Of a stretch of DNA of 64,000 bases, positions 26,546 to 35,421 are shown piece after piece (position 1 is the first letter of the stretch; every line of letters begins with the position of its first letter). The stretch is from NCBI RefSeq assembly GCF_027923465.1, contig NZ_BRLB01000006.1, positions 124,001 to 188,000 on the forward strand. Direction: 5' to 3'. The translations under genes were made by a program, and so were the position numbers. The stretch is from Vallitalea longa (GTDB taxonomy: Bacteria; Bacillota; Clostridia; Lachnospirales; Vallitaleaceae). Under the pieces are notes generated by a model. It saw only the letters and a list, made by a program, of their open reading frames with translations. It was not told the origin of the DNA and did no database searches.

Positions 26546-27805
26546 ATGAAAATCGTAGATGTTATTCTATCAGAAGGGAAAACAGGTTTTTTCTTTGATG
26601 ATCAGAGAGCAATAAAAAAACATGCTGTTCAAAACGGAGCAACATATAGTGGAGAACCATTAACAGAGGGATTTAGCTCTGTAAGACAGGCAGGGGAAGC
26701 AATATCAGTTATGCTTTTATTAGAAGATGGTCAAATCGCTTATGGTGATTGTGCTGCTGTTCAATATTCAGGAGCAGGAGGAAGAGATCCATTATTTCTT
26801 GCAAAAGATTATATACCTGTTATAGATAAATATATTAAACCATTATTGGTAGGCAGAGAATTAACTAGTTTCAAAGAGATAGCAGAAGAAATAGATAATT
26901 ATAAAACACCTACAGGTGCAAGAATGCATACAGCCGTTAGATATGGTGTTACACAAGCGATATTGGATGCTGTAGCTAAAAGTAGGAAAATGCTTATGGC
27001 AGAAGTGGTAGCTGATGAATATGGTACTACTGTTTCTAAAAATGAGATTCCTATATTCATGCAGTCTGGTGATGATAGATATAATAACGTTGATAAGATG
27101 ATTCTAAAAGGTGCTGACATTCTACCTCATGGACTTATTAATAATGTCAAGTTGAAATTAGGGGAAAATGGTGAATTACTCGAAAAGTATATAATGTGGA
27201 TTCGTGATAGAGTCGTAGAGATAAGAGATGTAGAAGATTATCAGCCAGTCATTCATATTGATGTTTATGGAACTATAGGTCTTATATTCAATAATGATGT
27301 AGATAAGATGGTTGAATATCTAAGTAGATTGGAAAAGGCTGCTCATCCTTTGAAGTTAAGGATTGAAGGTCCAATGGATATGGAAGAAAGAGAAGCTCAG
27401 ATGAAAGCTCTAAGTGATTTGTGTAAAAGACTTGATGATGATGATGTTCATGTAGAAATAGTTGCAGATGAATGGTGTAATACTTTTGATGATATCAAGT
27501 ATTTTGCTGATAATAGAGCAGGTCATATGATTCAGATCAAGACACCTGATCTTGGTGGTATAAATAATACTATTGAAGCTGTGTTGTATTGTAAAAATCT
27601 TGGAATTGGGGCTTATCAAGGTGGTACTTGTAATGAGACTGATAGGTCTTCACAAGTCTGTGTTCATTTAGCTATGGCTACACAGCCTACACAGATTCTT
27701 GCTAAACCTGGAATGGGTGTAGATGAAGGATATATGATTGTCTTTAATGAGATGGAGAGGATATTGGCGGTTAGAGATATTAGAGAGAAGAATGGATTAG
27801 TGTAA
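26546..27805 (+). CDS. mal: 3-methylaspartate ammonia-lyase
   Basis: A 419-residue enolase-superfamily enzyme that removes ammonia from 3-methylaspartate to give mesaconate, the second step of the methylaspartate route of glutamate fermentation. Family signatures include SVRQAGEAISVMLLLEDGQ, GDCAAVQYSGAGGRDPLF, HIDVYGTIGL with a Mg ligand Asp, EIVADEWCN, and IQIKTPDLGGI carrying the catalytic Lys, followed by GAYQGGTCNETDRSS. Length matches the clostridial enzyme. AAGGGAAG precedes the ATG, 27 bases after GlmE. No damage is seen. Confidence 0.96.
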   Translation: MKIVDVILSEGKTGFFFDDQRAIKKHAVQNGATYSGEPLTEGFSSVRQAGEAISVMLLLEDGQIAYGDCAAVQYSGAGGRDPLFLAKDYIPVIDKYIKPLLVGRELTSFKEIAEEIDNYKTPTGARMHTAVRYGVTQAILDAVAKSRKMLMAEVVADEYGTTVSKNEIPIFMQSGDDRYNNVDKMILKGADILPHGLINNVKLKLGENGELLEKYIMWIRDRVVEIRDVEDYQPVIHIDVYGTIGLIFNNDVDKMVEYLSRLEKAAHPLKLRIEGPMDMEEREAQMKALSDLCKRLDDDDVHVEIVADEWCNTFDDIKYFADNRAGHMIQIKTPDLGGINNTIEAVLYCKNLGIGAYQGGTCNETDRSSQVCVHLAMATQPTQILAKPGMGVDEGYMIVFNEMERILAVRDIREKNGLV

Positions 27806-27859
27806 TTGGTTGGATAAGAGTTTAGTATTAATGATGATAGAGAAAGGGTGGTTTACGTT

Positions 27860-29218
27860 ATGAGAGAATTAAGGGTTTTATCTCCTACAGCTATATTAGG
27901 ATATGGATTTCCTATGGAATCTTTTGAAGAGGGGATGAAGAGGAAACCTCATGTAATTGCGGTTGATGCAGGGTCAACTGATCCAGGACCTTATTATCTC
28001 GGAGCTGGGATATCATTTACTGATGAGTCCGCTGTTAAGAGAGATCTAACTATTATGATAAAGGCTGCTAGAGAGAATAACATTCCTGTTATTGTTGGTA
28101 CTGCTGGAGGGTCTGGTGGAGAACCTCATTTACAGGGAGTTGTTGATATAGTTAAGAGTATTGGTCAAGAAAATAATTTAGAGTTCAAGATGGCTATTAT
28201 TCATGCTGAAATAGAAAAAGAGTATGTTATCAATAAGTTGTTGGATGGAAAAGTTAAGCCTTTGCATCCAGTGCCAGAATTGACACTAGAGGAACTTGAG
28301 AAGACAGAGCGTATTGTAGGACAGATGGGACTTGAACCTATCGTTAAGGCTCTTGATGAAGGAGCAGAGGTTATAATTGCTGGTAGGGCATATGATCCAA
28401 CTGTTTTTGCGGCTTTAGCAGTTAAAGAAGGTTTTGATGAAGGACTAGCATTGCATATGGGTAAAATATTGGAATGTGCTAGTATCGCAGCTACACCTGG
28501 AAGTGGTAGCGACTGTATGTTCGGTTATCTATCAGATGAGGATTTCAGGTTGGAACCTCTCAATCCTATTAGAAAATGTACTACTTTATCAGTAGCGGCT
28601 CATACTTTATATGAAAAAACTAATCCTTATGTTTTGCCTGGACCAGGTGGAATACTTGATTTGCAAGAGACAAAATTCTATCAAGAAACTGATAATATAG
28701 TGAAAGTAACTGGTTCTAAATTTAAGCCTTCTAAGGTGTATACAGTTAAACTAGAAGGAACTAAGAAAGTTGGTTATAGGACAGTTTCTATAGCAGGTAC
28801 AAGAGATAGTATTATGATTTCTCAGATAGATGCAATCATACAAGAGGTAAGAGATAGAGTACAAGATAATTTCAAAGATGCTGATTATAAATACCATTTA
28901 GATTTTAAAGTATATGGTAGAGATGGTGTCATGGGCTCACTTGAACCTAATAAAGAGATAACCAGTCATGAGATTGGTATTGTTATAGAAGCAGTAGCAG
29001 ATACTCAAAAGATTGCTAATACAATCTGTAGTTTCGCTAGATCGACTATGCTCCATTATGGTTATGATGGAAGAATTTCAACTGCAGGTAATTTGGCTTT
29101 TCCTTATTCTCCTTCTGATTTTAAAGCTGGAGAAGTGTATGAATTCAGTATTTATCATATTGTGGAAGTAGATGATCCATATGAATTGTTCAAGATTGAA
29201 TATGTCAATGTAAAGTAA
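27860..29218 (+). CDS. AtuA-like (DUF1446) protein in the glutamate fermentation operon
   Basis: A 452-residue cytosolic protein of the DUF1446/AtuA family. Visible family features are VLSPTAILGYGFPMESFEEGM, IAVDAGSTDPGPYYLGAG, PVIVGTAGGSGGEPHL, EVIIAGRAYDPTVFAAL and ECASIAATPGSGSDCMFGYL. The family is named for acyclic terpene utilisation protein A, but its reaction is not established here. ATG 27860 follows AAGGGTGG by eight bases; an in-frame GTG at 27848 overlaps that ribosome site. It is encoded directly after methylaspartase and before DUF4387. The position suggests a role downstream of mesaconate, where classical operons have a Fe-S mesaconase. That is inference from context only. Confidence 0.85.
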   Translation: MRELRVLSPTAILGYGFPMESFEEGMKRKPHVIAVDAGSTDPGPYYLGAGISFTDESAVKRDLTIMIKAARENNIPVIVGTAGGSGGEPHLQGVVDIVKSIGQENNLEFKMAIIHAEIEKEYVINKLLDGKVKPLHPVPELTLEELEKTERIVGQMGLEPIVKALDEGAEVIIAGRAYDPTVFAALAVKEGFDEGLALHMGKILECASIAATPGSGSDCMFGYLSDEDFRLEPLNPIRKCTTLSVAAHTLYEKTNPYVLPGPGGILDLQETKFYQETDNIVKVTGSKFKPSKVYTVKLEGTKKVGYRTVSIAGTRDSIMISQIDAIIQEVRDRVQDNFKDADYKYHLDFKVYGRDGVMGSLEPNKEITSHEIGIVIEAVADTQKIANTICSFARSTMLHYGYDGRISTAGNLAFPYSPSDFKAGEVYEFSIYHIVEVDDPYELFKIEYVNVK

Positions 29219-29240
29219 AAGGTGAGGAGGGTTTAATATT

Positions 29241-29558
29241 ATGAAAACTAAATTAAAAGATATTGCAGAAGTTATTAGAAGTAAAAATGCAGGTCCTTAT
29301 GAATTGACTTTTGATATTATTTTCAAAGACTGGGATACATACCAAACAGCTTGTGATAAAAAAATTATTAATGAAGAAATTATTGCAAAGCTGTATCATA
29401 TACCAGTAGAAGATGTCATCAATATAATAGAATTTAAACCAGCCAAAGCTATAAAGGCTACTATAGTTCGTCCAATGGCATCTGGAGAATTAGGAGAAAC
29501 AGATGTTTATGGTGCACAGCAACATGCTCCTTTGGTTGATTTAGAGGTAGAATTATAA
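29241..29558 (+). CDS. DUF4387 small partner protein
   Basis: A 105-residue protein of the DUF4387 family (LKDIAEVIRSKNAGPYELTFDIIF...; ...KAIKATIVRPMASGELGETDVYGAQQHAPL). DUF4387 genes typically stand next to, or are fused with, AtuA/DUF1446 genes, which suggests two subunits of one enzyme. AtuA-like and DUF4387 proteins are adjacent here with 22 bases between, and GAGGAGGG precedes the ATG. It is the last gene of the glutamate operon, closed by a hairpin about 100 bases downstream. No catalytic residues can be assigned. Confidence 0.85.
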   Translation: MKTKLKDIAEVIRSKNAGPYELTFDIIFKDWDTYQTACDKKIINEEIIAKLYHIPVEDVINIIEFKPAKAIKATIVRPMASGELGETDVYGAQQHAPLVDLEVEL

Positions 29559-29655
29559 TGTATTATTATATGTGAAAAAGACGACTCTAGTTGTGATAAT
29601 ATTTGCTGGATAAACCAAAAAATAGGGATTAAAAAACATATAAAAACTTAATAGT

Positions 29656-29720
29656 AAGATGAATCTTATTTAGCATTAATAATAGTATAAATATATTTAA
29701 TAAGATTCATCTTTTGTCAT
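29656..29720 (+). terminator. Terminator of the glutamate fermentation operon
   Basis: AAGATGAATCTTATT (29656-29670) pairs perfectly with its 15-base complement (29699-29713) across a 28-base loop, followed by TTTGT. The gap 29559-30012 holds only this and the next gene's promoter/operator. Confidence 0.65.
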
Positions 29721-29839
29721 GTAATTATATAGATTCTATCTAAAATATTTTTTACTGCTTTTATATTAAATTTATAATGTTATTAATTGAAAATCTGGTA
29801 ATTATCAACTAGACAATATCTTGCTTTTATAAAAAAGTA

Positions 29840-29890
29840 TTGACTTTTGACGAAATATATATTATTATAATTACAGAAAACCGGTTTACT
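29840..29890 (+). promoter_or_regulatory. Promoter and LacI-type operator of the GxGYxYP gene
   Basis: TTGACT (29840-29845), 17 bases, TATTAT (29863-29868; an overlapping TATAAT lies at 29866). The operator AGAAAACCGGTTTACT (29875-29890) contains a perfect AAACCGGTTT palindrome at the likely transcript start. A close copy lies before the lacI gene at 31996, so the LacI-family protein encoded at 32055 is the probable repressor of both. Confidence 0.7.
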
Positions 29891-30012
29891 GAAAAATATA
29901 TAACATACCTTGCAAGATATAGACAACTAACTTCATTGTATACTTATCTTAAATTCATAACATAATTACAAATTGATTATAGGTAATATAATAGAATTTA
30001 GGAGGGATTTTT

Positions 30013-31905
30013 GTGAAAAAAAAGGTGTTTAGTACTTTATTATGTTTATGTATGATGTTTTCATTGACAACTTTTAATTTTAATGATGTATATGCTTATT
30101 CTAATGGTTCATATTATGAAAAAACAGCATATACCGCAACTGACTTATATGTTATAGATATCCAAAATATGACCTATGCAGAAAGAACTATGATTGCAAC
30201 TTTACAAGGGATTGTTGCTAATAAGACATCATCACAAATATACATAATTGATTCGGATCCACATTTTACTGAAGATGCATACTTAAGATATTTGAATGAT
30301 TTAGTAAGCAAAAAAGGAATAACTTATCAAGAAGTTAATAGTGCATGGGACTTAATTAATACATTCAGTCAATATATTGATGGATACATATTGTATCAAA
30401 CAGGTACTGATTCCGTTAATGTTGCTAACTCCCTAGCAGGAATATTAGATGCAGTGGCTGTTGAAGTAAGTATTGAAACTACTGCACAGAATAATAGTTT
30501 AAGCCTAGTGCAAGATGTTACCGGTAAAACGGAATCATGGGTAGTAGATAACTATTGGAATCAGTTGAATCACAGTATTGTTATAGAAGCTAAAGAGGAT
30601 GATGAACATTCAACCCACTTAAGAGATTTTGCAGCAATGAATAAAGCACTTGTTTTTTATGATGGAAATTCAAGTTTTAGAACATCAATAATGCAAAAGT
30701 TAGAACCTGATTCAGTCGTATTTGGATGGGGAGATACTAGTGGTGGTTCAGAAGAAGCTTTTATCTCTAATAGTTCCTATAATGGTGTAATGAGCATTCC
30801 TTCTGATTGGGCATTGAATTTATCAGTTCTAAGCGGATTTTCTGCAGGAACATATTCTCAAAATACTTCACAAGCTACTAATGAGGAAAATATCCATTAT
30901 GTAACATTCTATGTATCTGATGGAGATAATTTACAATGGGCTCTAAACAGAGGAAATGAAGATGATTGGTGGGGGAGTCAGTCAAGAGGTAATTTTGGAA
31001 TAGGATGGACAATGCCTCCTGGAATGATAGATTTAGCACCTAGTGTACTAGATTGGTATTATGAATCAGCAACTTCAAATGATAATTTTATTGTTGGACC
31101 TTCAGGTAATGGATTTATTTATCCAAAAGCATATCCAGCTAGCGAACTTGATTTACATACTCAGAGATTAAATGAGTATATGGGAAAATTGGATATGGGT
31201 ATTGTAGCTGTCATTGGAAGAAATTCCTTTAATGATACTTCCATATGGGATAAATATACTATGCAGCCTAATATTGATGGTTTGTTCTATTACGAATGGA
31301 CACAATATTTTGGAAGTCCTTATAATGGAGATATCATATGGTCTAATGGGAAACCTGTAATTTCAACTAGTGTGAAATTAGCAGATGGACTCTCATATGC
31401 TTACAACAAAGATCAAGTAGTAAATTACCTTAATAGTCAACCAACAAATCCTAATAATGAAAGTGGATATTCAATGATAGCAGTAGATGCATGGAATAAT
31501 TATGATTTACCAGCAACATTACAATATATTGTTGATAGATTAGATTCTAATGTGAGGGTAGTTACTCCAGATGAATTTGTTAGATTGATTAAAGAGAACA
31601 TTAATCTAACTGCACAATCTTTTGAATTATTAACTCCTTCAAATGGTGATACTTGGGTTTCAAGAACCAATACGACTTTTGATTGGGAAGATTCTTTTGA
31701 AGCTGATAGTTATCAAATTATTGTAGATAACGATAGTGATTTTTCTAGCCCTGAAATAAATGTTTCAGATATTATGACTAGTAACTACACTTCAACTATA
31801 ACATTAGACAGAATGACAAAATATTATTGGAAAGTTATAGCAGTAGATGATAATGTCACTACTCAATGCAATGATATATTTACTTTTAATACCAGTTACT
31901 TCTAG
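30013..31905 (+). CDS. Secreted GxGYxYP-family protein, putative glycoside hydrolase
   Basis: A 630-residue exported protein. A signal peptide covers residues 1-28 (ending NDVYA). The central part matches the GxGYxYP family, a putative glycoside-hydrolase-like group. Matching parts are ATDLYVIDIQNMTYAERTMIATLQGIVAN, HYVTFYVSDGDNLQWALNR and the name-giving motif as SGNGFIYP, with Phe in place of the first Tyr. About residues 545-628 form a fibronectin-like beta domain (LTPSNGDTWVSRTNTTFDWED...YYWKVIAVDD). It begins with GTG 30013 after AGGAGGG. The shared operator with the lacI operon suggests it acts outside the cell on the same glycan whose products the adjacent ABC transporter imports. Enzyme activity is unproven for the family. 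Confidence 0.85.
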   Translation: MKKKVFSTLLCLCMMFSLTTFNFNDVYAYSNGSYYEKTAYTATDLYVIDIQNMTYAERTMIATLQGIVANKTSSQIYIIDSDPHFTEDAYLRYLNDLVSKKGITYQEVNSAWDLINTFSQYIDGYILYQTGTDSVNVANSLAGILDAVAVEVSIETTAQNNSLSLVQDVTGKTESWVVDNYWNQLNHSIVIEAKEDDEHSTHLRDFAAMNKALVFYDGNSSFRTSIMQKLEPDSVVFGWGDTSGGSEEAFISNSSYNGVMSIPSDWALNLSVLSGFSAGTYSQNTSQATNEENIHYVTFYVSDGDNLQWALNRGNEDDWWGSQSRGNFGIGWTMPPGMIDLAPSVLDWYYESATSNDNFIVGPSGNGFIYPKAYPASELDLHTQRLNEYMGKLDMGIVAVIGRNSFNDTSIWDKYTMQPNIDGLFYYEWTQYFGSPYNGDIIWSNGKPVISTSVKLADGLSYAYNKDQVVNYLNSQPTNPNNESGYSMIAVDAWNNYDLPATLQYIVDRLDSNVRVVTPDEFVRLIKENINLTAQSFELLTPSNGDTWVSRTNTTFDWEDSFEADSYQIIVDNDSDFSSPEINVSDIMTSNYTSTITLDRMTKYYWKVIAVDDNVTTQCNDIFTFNTSYF

Positions 31906-31961
31906 TCAAATTAATATACTACACCTTATAGCTTAATAAATAGTATAATCGTTAAATATCA

Positions 31962-32011
31962 TTTACATATACGCATAAGTGTGATATTATGGTATAGAAA
32001 ACCGGTTCTCT
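31962..32011 (+). promoter_or_regulatory. Promoter and operator of the lacI-ABC-mannosidase operon
   Basis: TTTACA (31962-31967), 17 bases, TATTAT (31985-31990). The operator AGAAAACCGGTTCTCT (31996-32011) has AACCGGTT at its core, placed just downstream of the -10 box as in the site at 29875. This suggests autoregulation by the LacI-family protein encoded next. Confidence 0.7.
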
Positions 32012-32054
32012 AATGCGATTACAGTACTATTTTAAGGTAAAAGGTGGTTAAAGA

Positions 32055-33053
32055 ATGAGTACAATCAATGATGTATCAAAATTAGCTGGAGTATCAAAAT
32101 CAACTGTATCAAATGTATTTAACAATACAAAGTATGTAAGCGAAGAAATAAAAGATAGAGTTTTGAAGGCTGCAAAAGAATTAAACTATTATCCTAATAA
32201 ATTGGCTACAAGTCTTGCTAATAAAAGAACTTATATGATAGGTTTGTTTTTAGAAAACCTAGGGGAATTTCGAAGTATGCATCATCAAATTATTGAAGGT
32301 GTTTCTATGAAATTAAATGAGTACAATTATAATGTAATCCTATATATTGATAGAGATAATGAAAAAATACCTAAAGGAACTAAGTTAAGAATAGAGCCTA
32401 TAGATGGAGCAATTATTTTAGACCCAGAAATTGAAGATATTCGTATCAAAGACTTTGTTAGTTCGGGTACTCCAATAGTTTTAGTTGGAAAAGCTCCTAA
32501 ATCATATGAAAATCTATGTAGCTTAGATATTGATAATATTGAAATTGCTTATAATGCCACTAAGATGTTATTACAAAATGGTCATAAAAAAATTGCATTT
32601 ATCAATAGTAAACCTAATTTGACTATAACGTCTGATCGTTTAAAAGGATATATTAAAGCTCTATCAGAGAATCAAATTGATTTTGAACCTTCTTATATAT
32701 ATAACTGCGATAATACAATATTAAAGGCAAGGAAGTTAGCAAGTAGTATTCTAGAAAATGGTGAATTTAGCGCCATTATTACTGAATCTGATGTAGTGGC
32801 ACTGGGGGTATATGAAGAAGCAAAAGATAAAGGTATTAATATACCTAATGATATTTCTGTTTTTGCATTAGGTGGTATGGATTATTTTTTAAATCCTGAA
32901 GTTAGTAGGGTGGTAGTAGATTATAAGAAATTAGGAGAAGCTGCAGCTAAACAAATTACTATGATTATAGATAATAAGCAACAGCTATCAAACATTGTTT
33001 TGAACGAATACAAAATTATTAAAACAGGTTCTATAGGACAAGTTTTAATATAA
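32055..33053 (+). CDS. LacI-family transcriptional repressor of the glycan locus
   Basis: A 332-residue regulator. The N-terminal headpiece TINDVSKLAGVSKSTVSNVFNNTKYVSEEIKDRVLKAAKELNYYPN is a textbook LacI helix-turn-helix plus hinge (SLANKRTYMIG). The rest is a periplasmic-binding-protein-like effector domain, with the late IPNDISVFALGG segment. An AAGGTGG precedes the ATG. It is the first gene of an operon with the ABC transporter and the alpha-mannosidase. Two AACCGGTT palindromes, in front of itself and of the GxGYxYP gene, fit as its binding sites. The effector is likely a sugar from that pathway. Confidence 0.92.
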   Translation: MSTINDVSKLAGVSKSTVSNVFNNTKYVSEEIKDRVLKAAKELNYYPNKLATSLANKRTYMIGLFLENLGEFRSMHHQIIEGVSMKLNEYNYNVILYIDRDNEKIPKGTKLRIEPIDGAIILDPEIEDIRIKDFVSSGTPIVLVGKAPKSYENLCSLDIDNIEIAYNATKMLLQNGHKKIAFINSKPNLTITSDRLKGYIKALSENQIDFEPSYIYNCDNTILKARKLASSILENGEFSAIITESDVVALGVYEEAKDKGINIPNDISVFALGGMDYFLNPEVSRVVVDYKKLGEAAAKQITMIIDNKQQLSNIVLNEYKIIKTGSIGQVLI

Positions 33054-33101
33054 AAACATCTATAAAATATCATAAATCTAAGGTTTTAGGGAGGATATAA
33101 A

Positions 33102-34415
33102 ATGTTTAATACTAAAAAATGGTTTACTCTTGTTATAAGTCTAATAATGATAATGAGTTTATTTACTGGATGTGGTTCAAAAGAAACAGTTTCAAATGAA
33201 GGATCCAAGAAAACAGATGGGAAAGTTAATGAACAAAAAGGAGATAATGAGAAACAAGTTAAACTTAGTATTTGGTGGGCAAGTCAAGATGAATTCAAGG
33301 AACCATTATTAGATGCAATTTCAGAGTATGAGGCTGAACATCCAAATATAAAAATCGAACCAGAATGGTTAGCTAGTTTTGATTACTATGATAATTATAA
33401 AGTTTCATTGGTAGGAAATACTGCACCTGATATTGTGAAAATTGATCATGTATTTGTTCAATCATTAGGTTATGATGATCAAATTCTAGATTTGGGTGAA
33501 TTTGGTGCAAATGAAATCAGAGATAAATTTGTAGATGCAGCATGGAAAGCAAATATGTATAAAGACCATGTATATGCATTACCATTTGATGCTAATACAC
33601 TAGCATTAATGTATAATGAAGATTTATTAGCTAAAGTAGGTAAGAAAGTTCCTACTACATATGAAGAATTAAAAGAAGTATCACTTGCAATTAATGATTT
33701 AGGTGAAGAGGGAGTATATGGATACACTGTTCCAGTCAATCCAAAAGAAAGCGGATTCTTATCTTTCCAATTTAGTTCATGGGTAGCTAGAAATGGTGGT
33801 TCTATCTTAAATGATGACTGGAGTGCAAGTACATTAGATAGCGAAGAAGCTGTCAATGCATTACAGCAAGTAGATGATTTACTTAGTTGCGGAGCAATAC
33901 CACCAAATGTATATCTTGAAAATGAATTTTATGAAGGTAAGATTGGTTTACTGGAAATGGGATGTTGGAATATCAATAGACTTACAGCAGATGAAGCAGC
34001 TAATTTAAATGTTGCACCTTTAGTATCACTAAAAGACTCAGTTACAGGTTATGCTCCATTAGGATTATATAGTCTAGCAATAACGAAAGCAACAAAACAT
34101 CAACAAGAAGCATATGATTTTTGTAAATTCTTAGCAACTAATAAAGATTTACAGTTGTCTTATGCTAAACAGACTAATCTAATGCCTTCATTAAAGGATT
34201 CACTAGAAGATGAAATGTTTAATACTCCAGAATGGAAAGTGTTCATTGAACAATTCAAAAATACTGTGTCAAGACCAGGAAGTCCAGCATGGCCTTCAAT
34301 TGACAAACATCTTTCAAATGCAATTCAAAAAGTACTAACTGGTGTTGCAGAACCAGAAGAAGCATTAAAAGAAGCAAAAGAAAAGTGTGATGAAGAAATA
34401 AAAAATATTAAATAA
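33102..34415 (+). CDS. ABC sugar-binding lipoprotein (family 1)
   Basis: A 437-residue solute-binding lipoprotein of the maltose-type (family 1) class. The lipobox LFTGC places the lipid on Cys24, followed by a short Lys/Glu tether. The binding domain starts VKLSIWWASQDEFKEPLLDAISEYEAEHPNIKIE and contains TAPDIVKIDHVFVQ, YALPFDANTLALMYNEDLLAKVGK and PTTYEELKEV, the classic layout for oligosaccharide binding. It precedes two permease genes and an alpha-mannosidase, so a mannose-containing oligosaccharide is the likely ligand. No ATPase gene is in the operon; family 1 importers commonly share an MsmX-type ATPase encoded elsewhere. Confidence 0.92.
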   Translation: MFNTKKWFTLVISLIMIMSLFTGCGSKETVSNEGSKKTDGKVNEQKGDNEKQVKLSIWWASQDEFKEPLLDAISEYEAEHPNIKIEPEWLASFDYYDNYKVSLVGNTAPDIVKIDHVFVQSLGYDDQILDLGEFGANEIRDKFVDAAWKANMYKDHVYALPFDANTLALMYNEDLLAKVGKKVPTTYEELKEVSLAINDLGEEGVYGYTVPVNPKESGFLSFQFSSWVARNGGSILNDDWSASTLDSEEAVNALQQVDDLLSCGAIPPNVYLENEFYEGKIGLLEMGCWNINRLTADEAANLNVAPLVSLKDSVTGYAPLGLYSLAITKATKHQQEAYDFCKFLATNKDLQLSYAKQTNLMPSLKDSLEDEMFNTPEWKVFIEQFKNTVSRPGSPAWPSIDKHLSNAIQKVLTGVAEPEEALKEAKEKCDEEIKNIK

Positions 34416-34445
34416 CAATAAGTTCAAATAATTGCATAAAATTAT

Positions 34446-34473
34446 GGGTACAGTATCGTATTTTACTGTACCC
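34446..34473 (+). promoter_or_regulatory. Intra-operon hairpin between binding protein and permease
   Basis: GGGTACAGTA (34446-34455) pairs perfectly with TACTGTACCC (34464-34473), then TGTTTTG, just before the ribosome site of the next gene. Such stems shield the upstream mRNA from decay or partly terminate, giving more binding protein than permease. A similar stem occurs at the same place in the second transporter operon (46269-46311). Confidence 0.6.
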
Positions 34474-34491
34474 TGTTTTGAAAGAAGGTTA

Positions 34492-35421
34492 ATGATGAAA
34501 AGTATATCCATGAAAAAGATTGATAATAAGTATAGAAAGAGAAGAGTTAAATACAAGCAAGAAATCATAGCATACAAGATGCTTGCAATACCATTAATTC
34601 TTTGGGGAATATTTTTTGTGTTTGCATTATTTCGAGTTATTTATTTGAGTTTTACAGATTGGAATATATTTAAGGCTCCAAGTTTTGTTGGATTAGATAA
34701 TTATATTCGTATTTTTACCAACGATGGAGCATTGTGGAAAGCATTTAGTAATACATTTATATGGACCGTGTGTACTGTCATAGGACACAATCTAATTGGA
34801 CTTGGTACAGCTTATATGATTACCTGCATTTCTAAGGGTGAAAAATTCTTCCGAGCAGCTTTATTTTGGCCTATACTTGTTTCACAGGTTGTAGGAGCTA
34901 CAATGATTGAATGGATATTTGATCCTAGTCCTTATGGATTTTTGAATACAATAATTGGACACTTTGGTCTAAAATCTGTAGCTTGGCTATCAGATCCAGA
35001 TATGGCTTTAGTATCATTAATGCTTTATCCATTATTTTTAGGTTTTGGAATAAGGATGCTTATCTATTTAGCTGGTTTCAAACAAATACCTAAAGCTTTT
35101 TATGAAGCAGCTAAAATTGATGGAGCTAGTAACTGGACCATTTTTAAGAAAATTACTATTCCATTATTAAAACCAATTATTTTATTAAACATAGTCTATA
35201 CAACAATAGAAAGTTTTAAGGTAATAGGTCCAATGCAGCTTGTTACGAATGGGGGACCTATAGGTAGTACTATGTCAGTTGTTCTAAGAATATATCAAGA
35301 TGGTTTTGTTGAGAATAAAATGGGATATGCATCATCTATTGCGGTTATGTTTTTTATATTTATTCTAATTGTTACAATAATACAATTTAGATTTGAGGGG
35401 GAGACTGTGACTTATGAGTAA
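34492..35421 (+). CDS. ABC sugar transporter permease 1 (MalF/UgpA-like)
   Basis: A 309-residue integral membrane protein with six helices after a basic N terminus. The EAA loop reads EAAKIDGASNWTIFKKITIPLLKP, the standard signature of carbohydrate ABC permeases. FVGLDNYIRIF and a strongly hydrophobic first helix (MLAIPLILWGIFFVFALF) are also typical. ATG-ATG at 34492/34495 follows AGAAGG. The frame is open further upstream through the hairpin at 34446, but translation from there is implausible. It pairs with the next permease to form the heterodimeric channel. Confidence 0.92.
   Translation: MMKSISMKKIDNKYRKRRVKYKQEIIAYKMLAIPLILWGIFFVFALFRVIYLSFTDWNIFKAPSFVGLDNYIRIFTNDGALWKAFSNTFIWTVCTVIGHNLIGLGTAYMITCISKGEKFFRAALFWPILVSQVVGATMIEWIFDPSPYGFLNTIIGHFGLKSVAWLSDPDMALVSLMLYPLFLGFGIRMLIYLAGFKQIPKAFYEAAKIDGASNWTIFKKITIPLLKPIILLNIVYTTIESFKVIGPMQLVTNGGPIGSTMSVVLRIYQDGFVENKMGYASSIAVMFFIFILIVTIIQFRFEGETVTYE

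Noticed and set aside
33479-33856. 125-residue minus-strand open frame within the family 1 binding-protein gene
   Set aside because: Antisense shadow with no recognisable domain.
34432-34491. Upstream ATG start for permease 1 of the first sugar transporter
   Set aside because: It would translate through a perfect hairpin and lacks a ribosome site; ATG 34492 has AGAAGG and matches family length.
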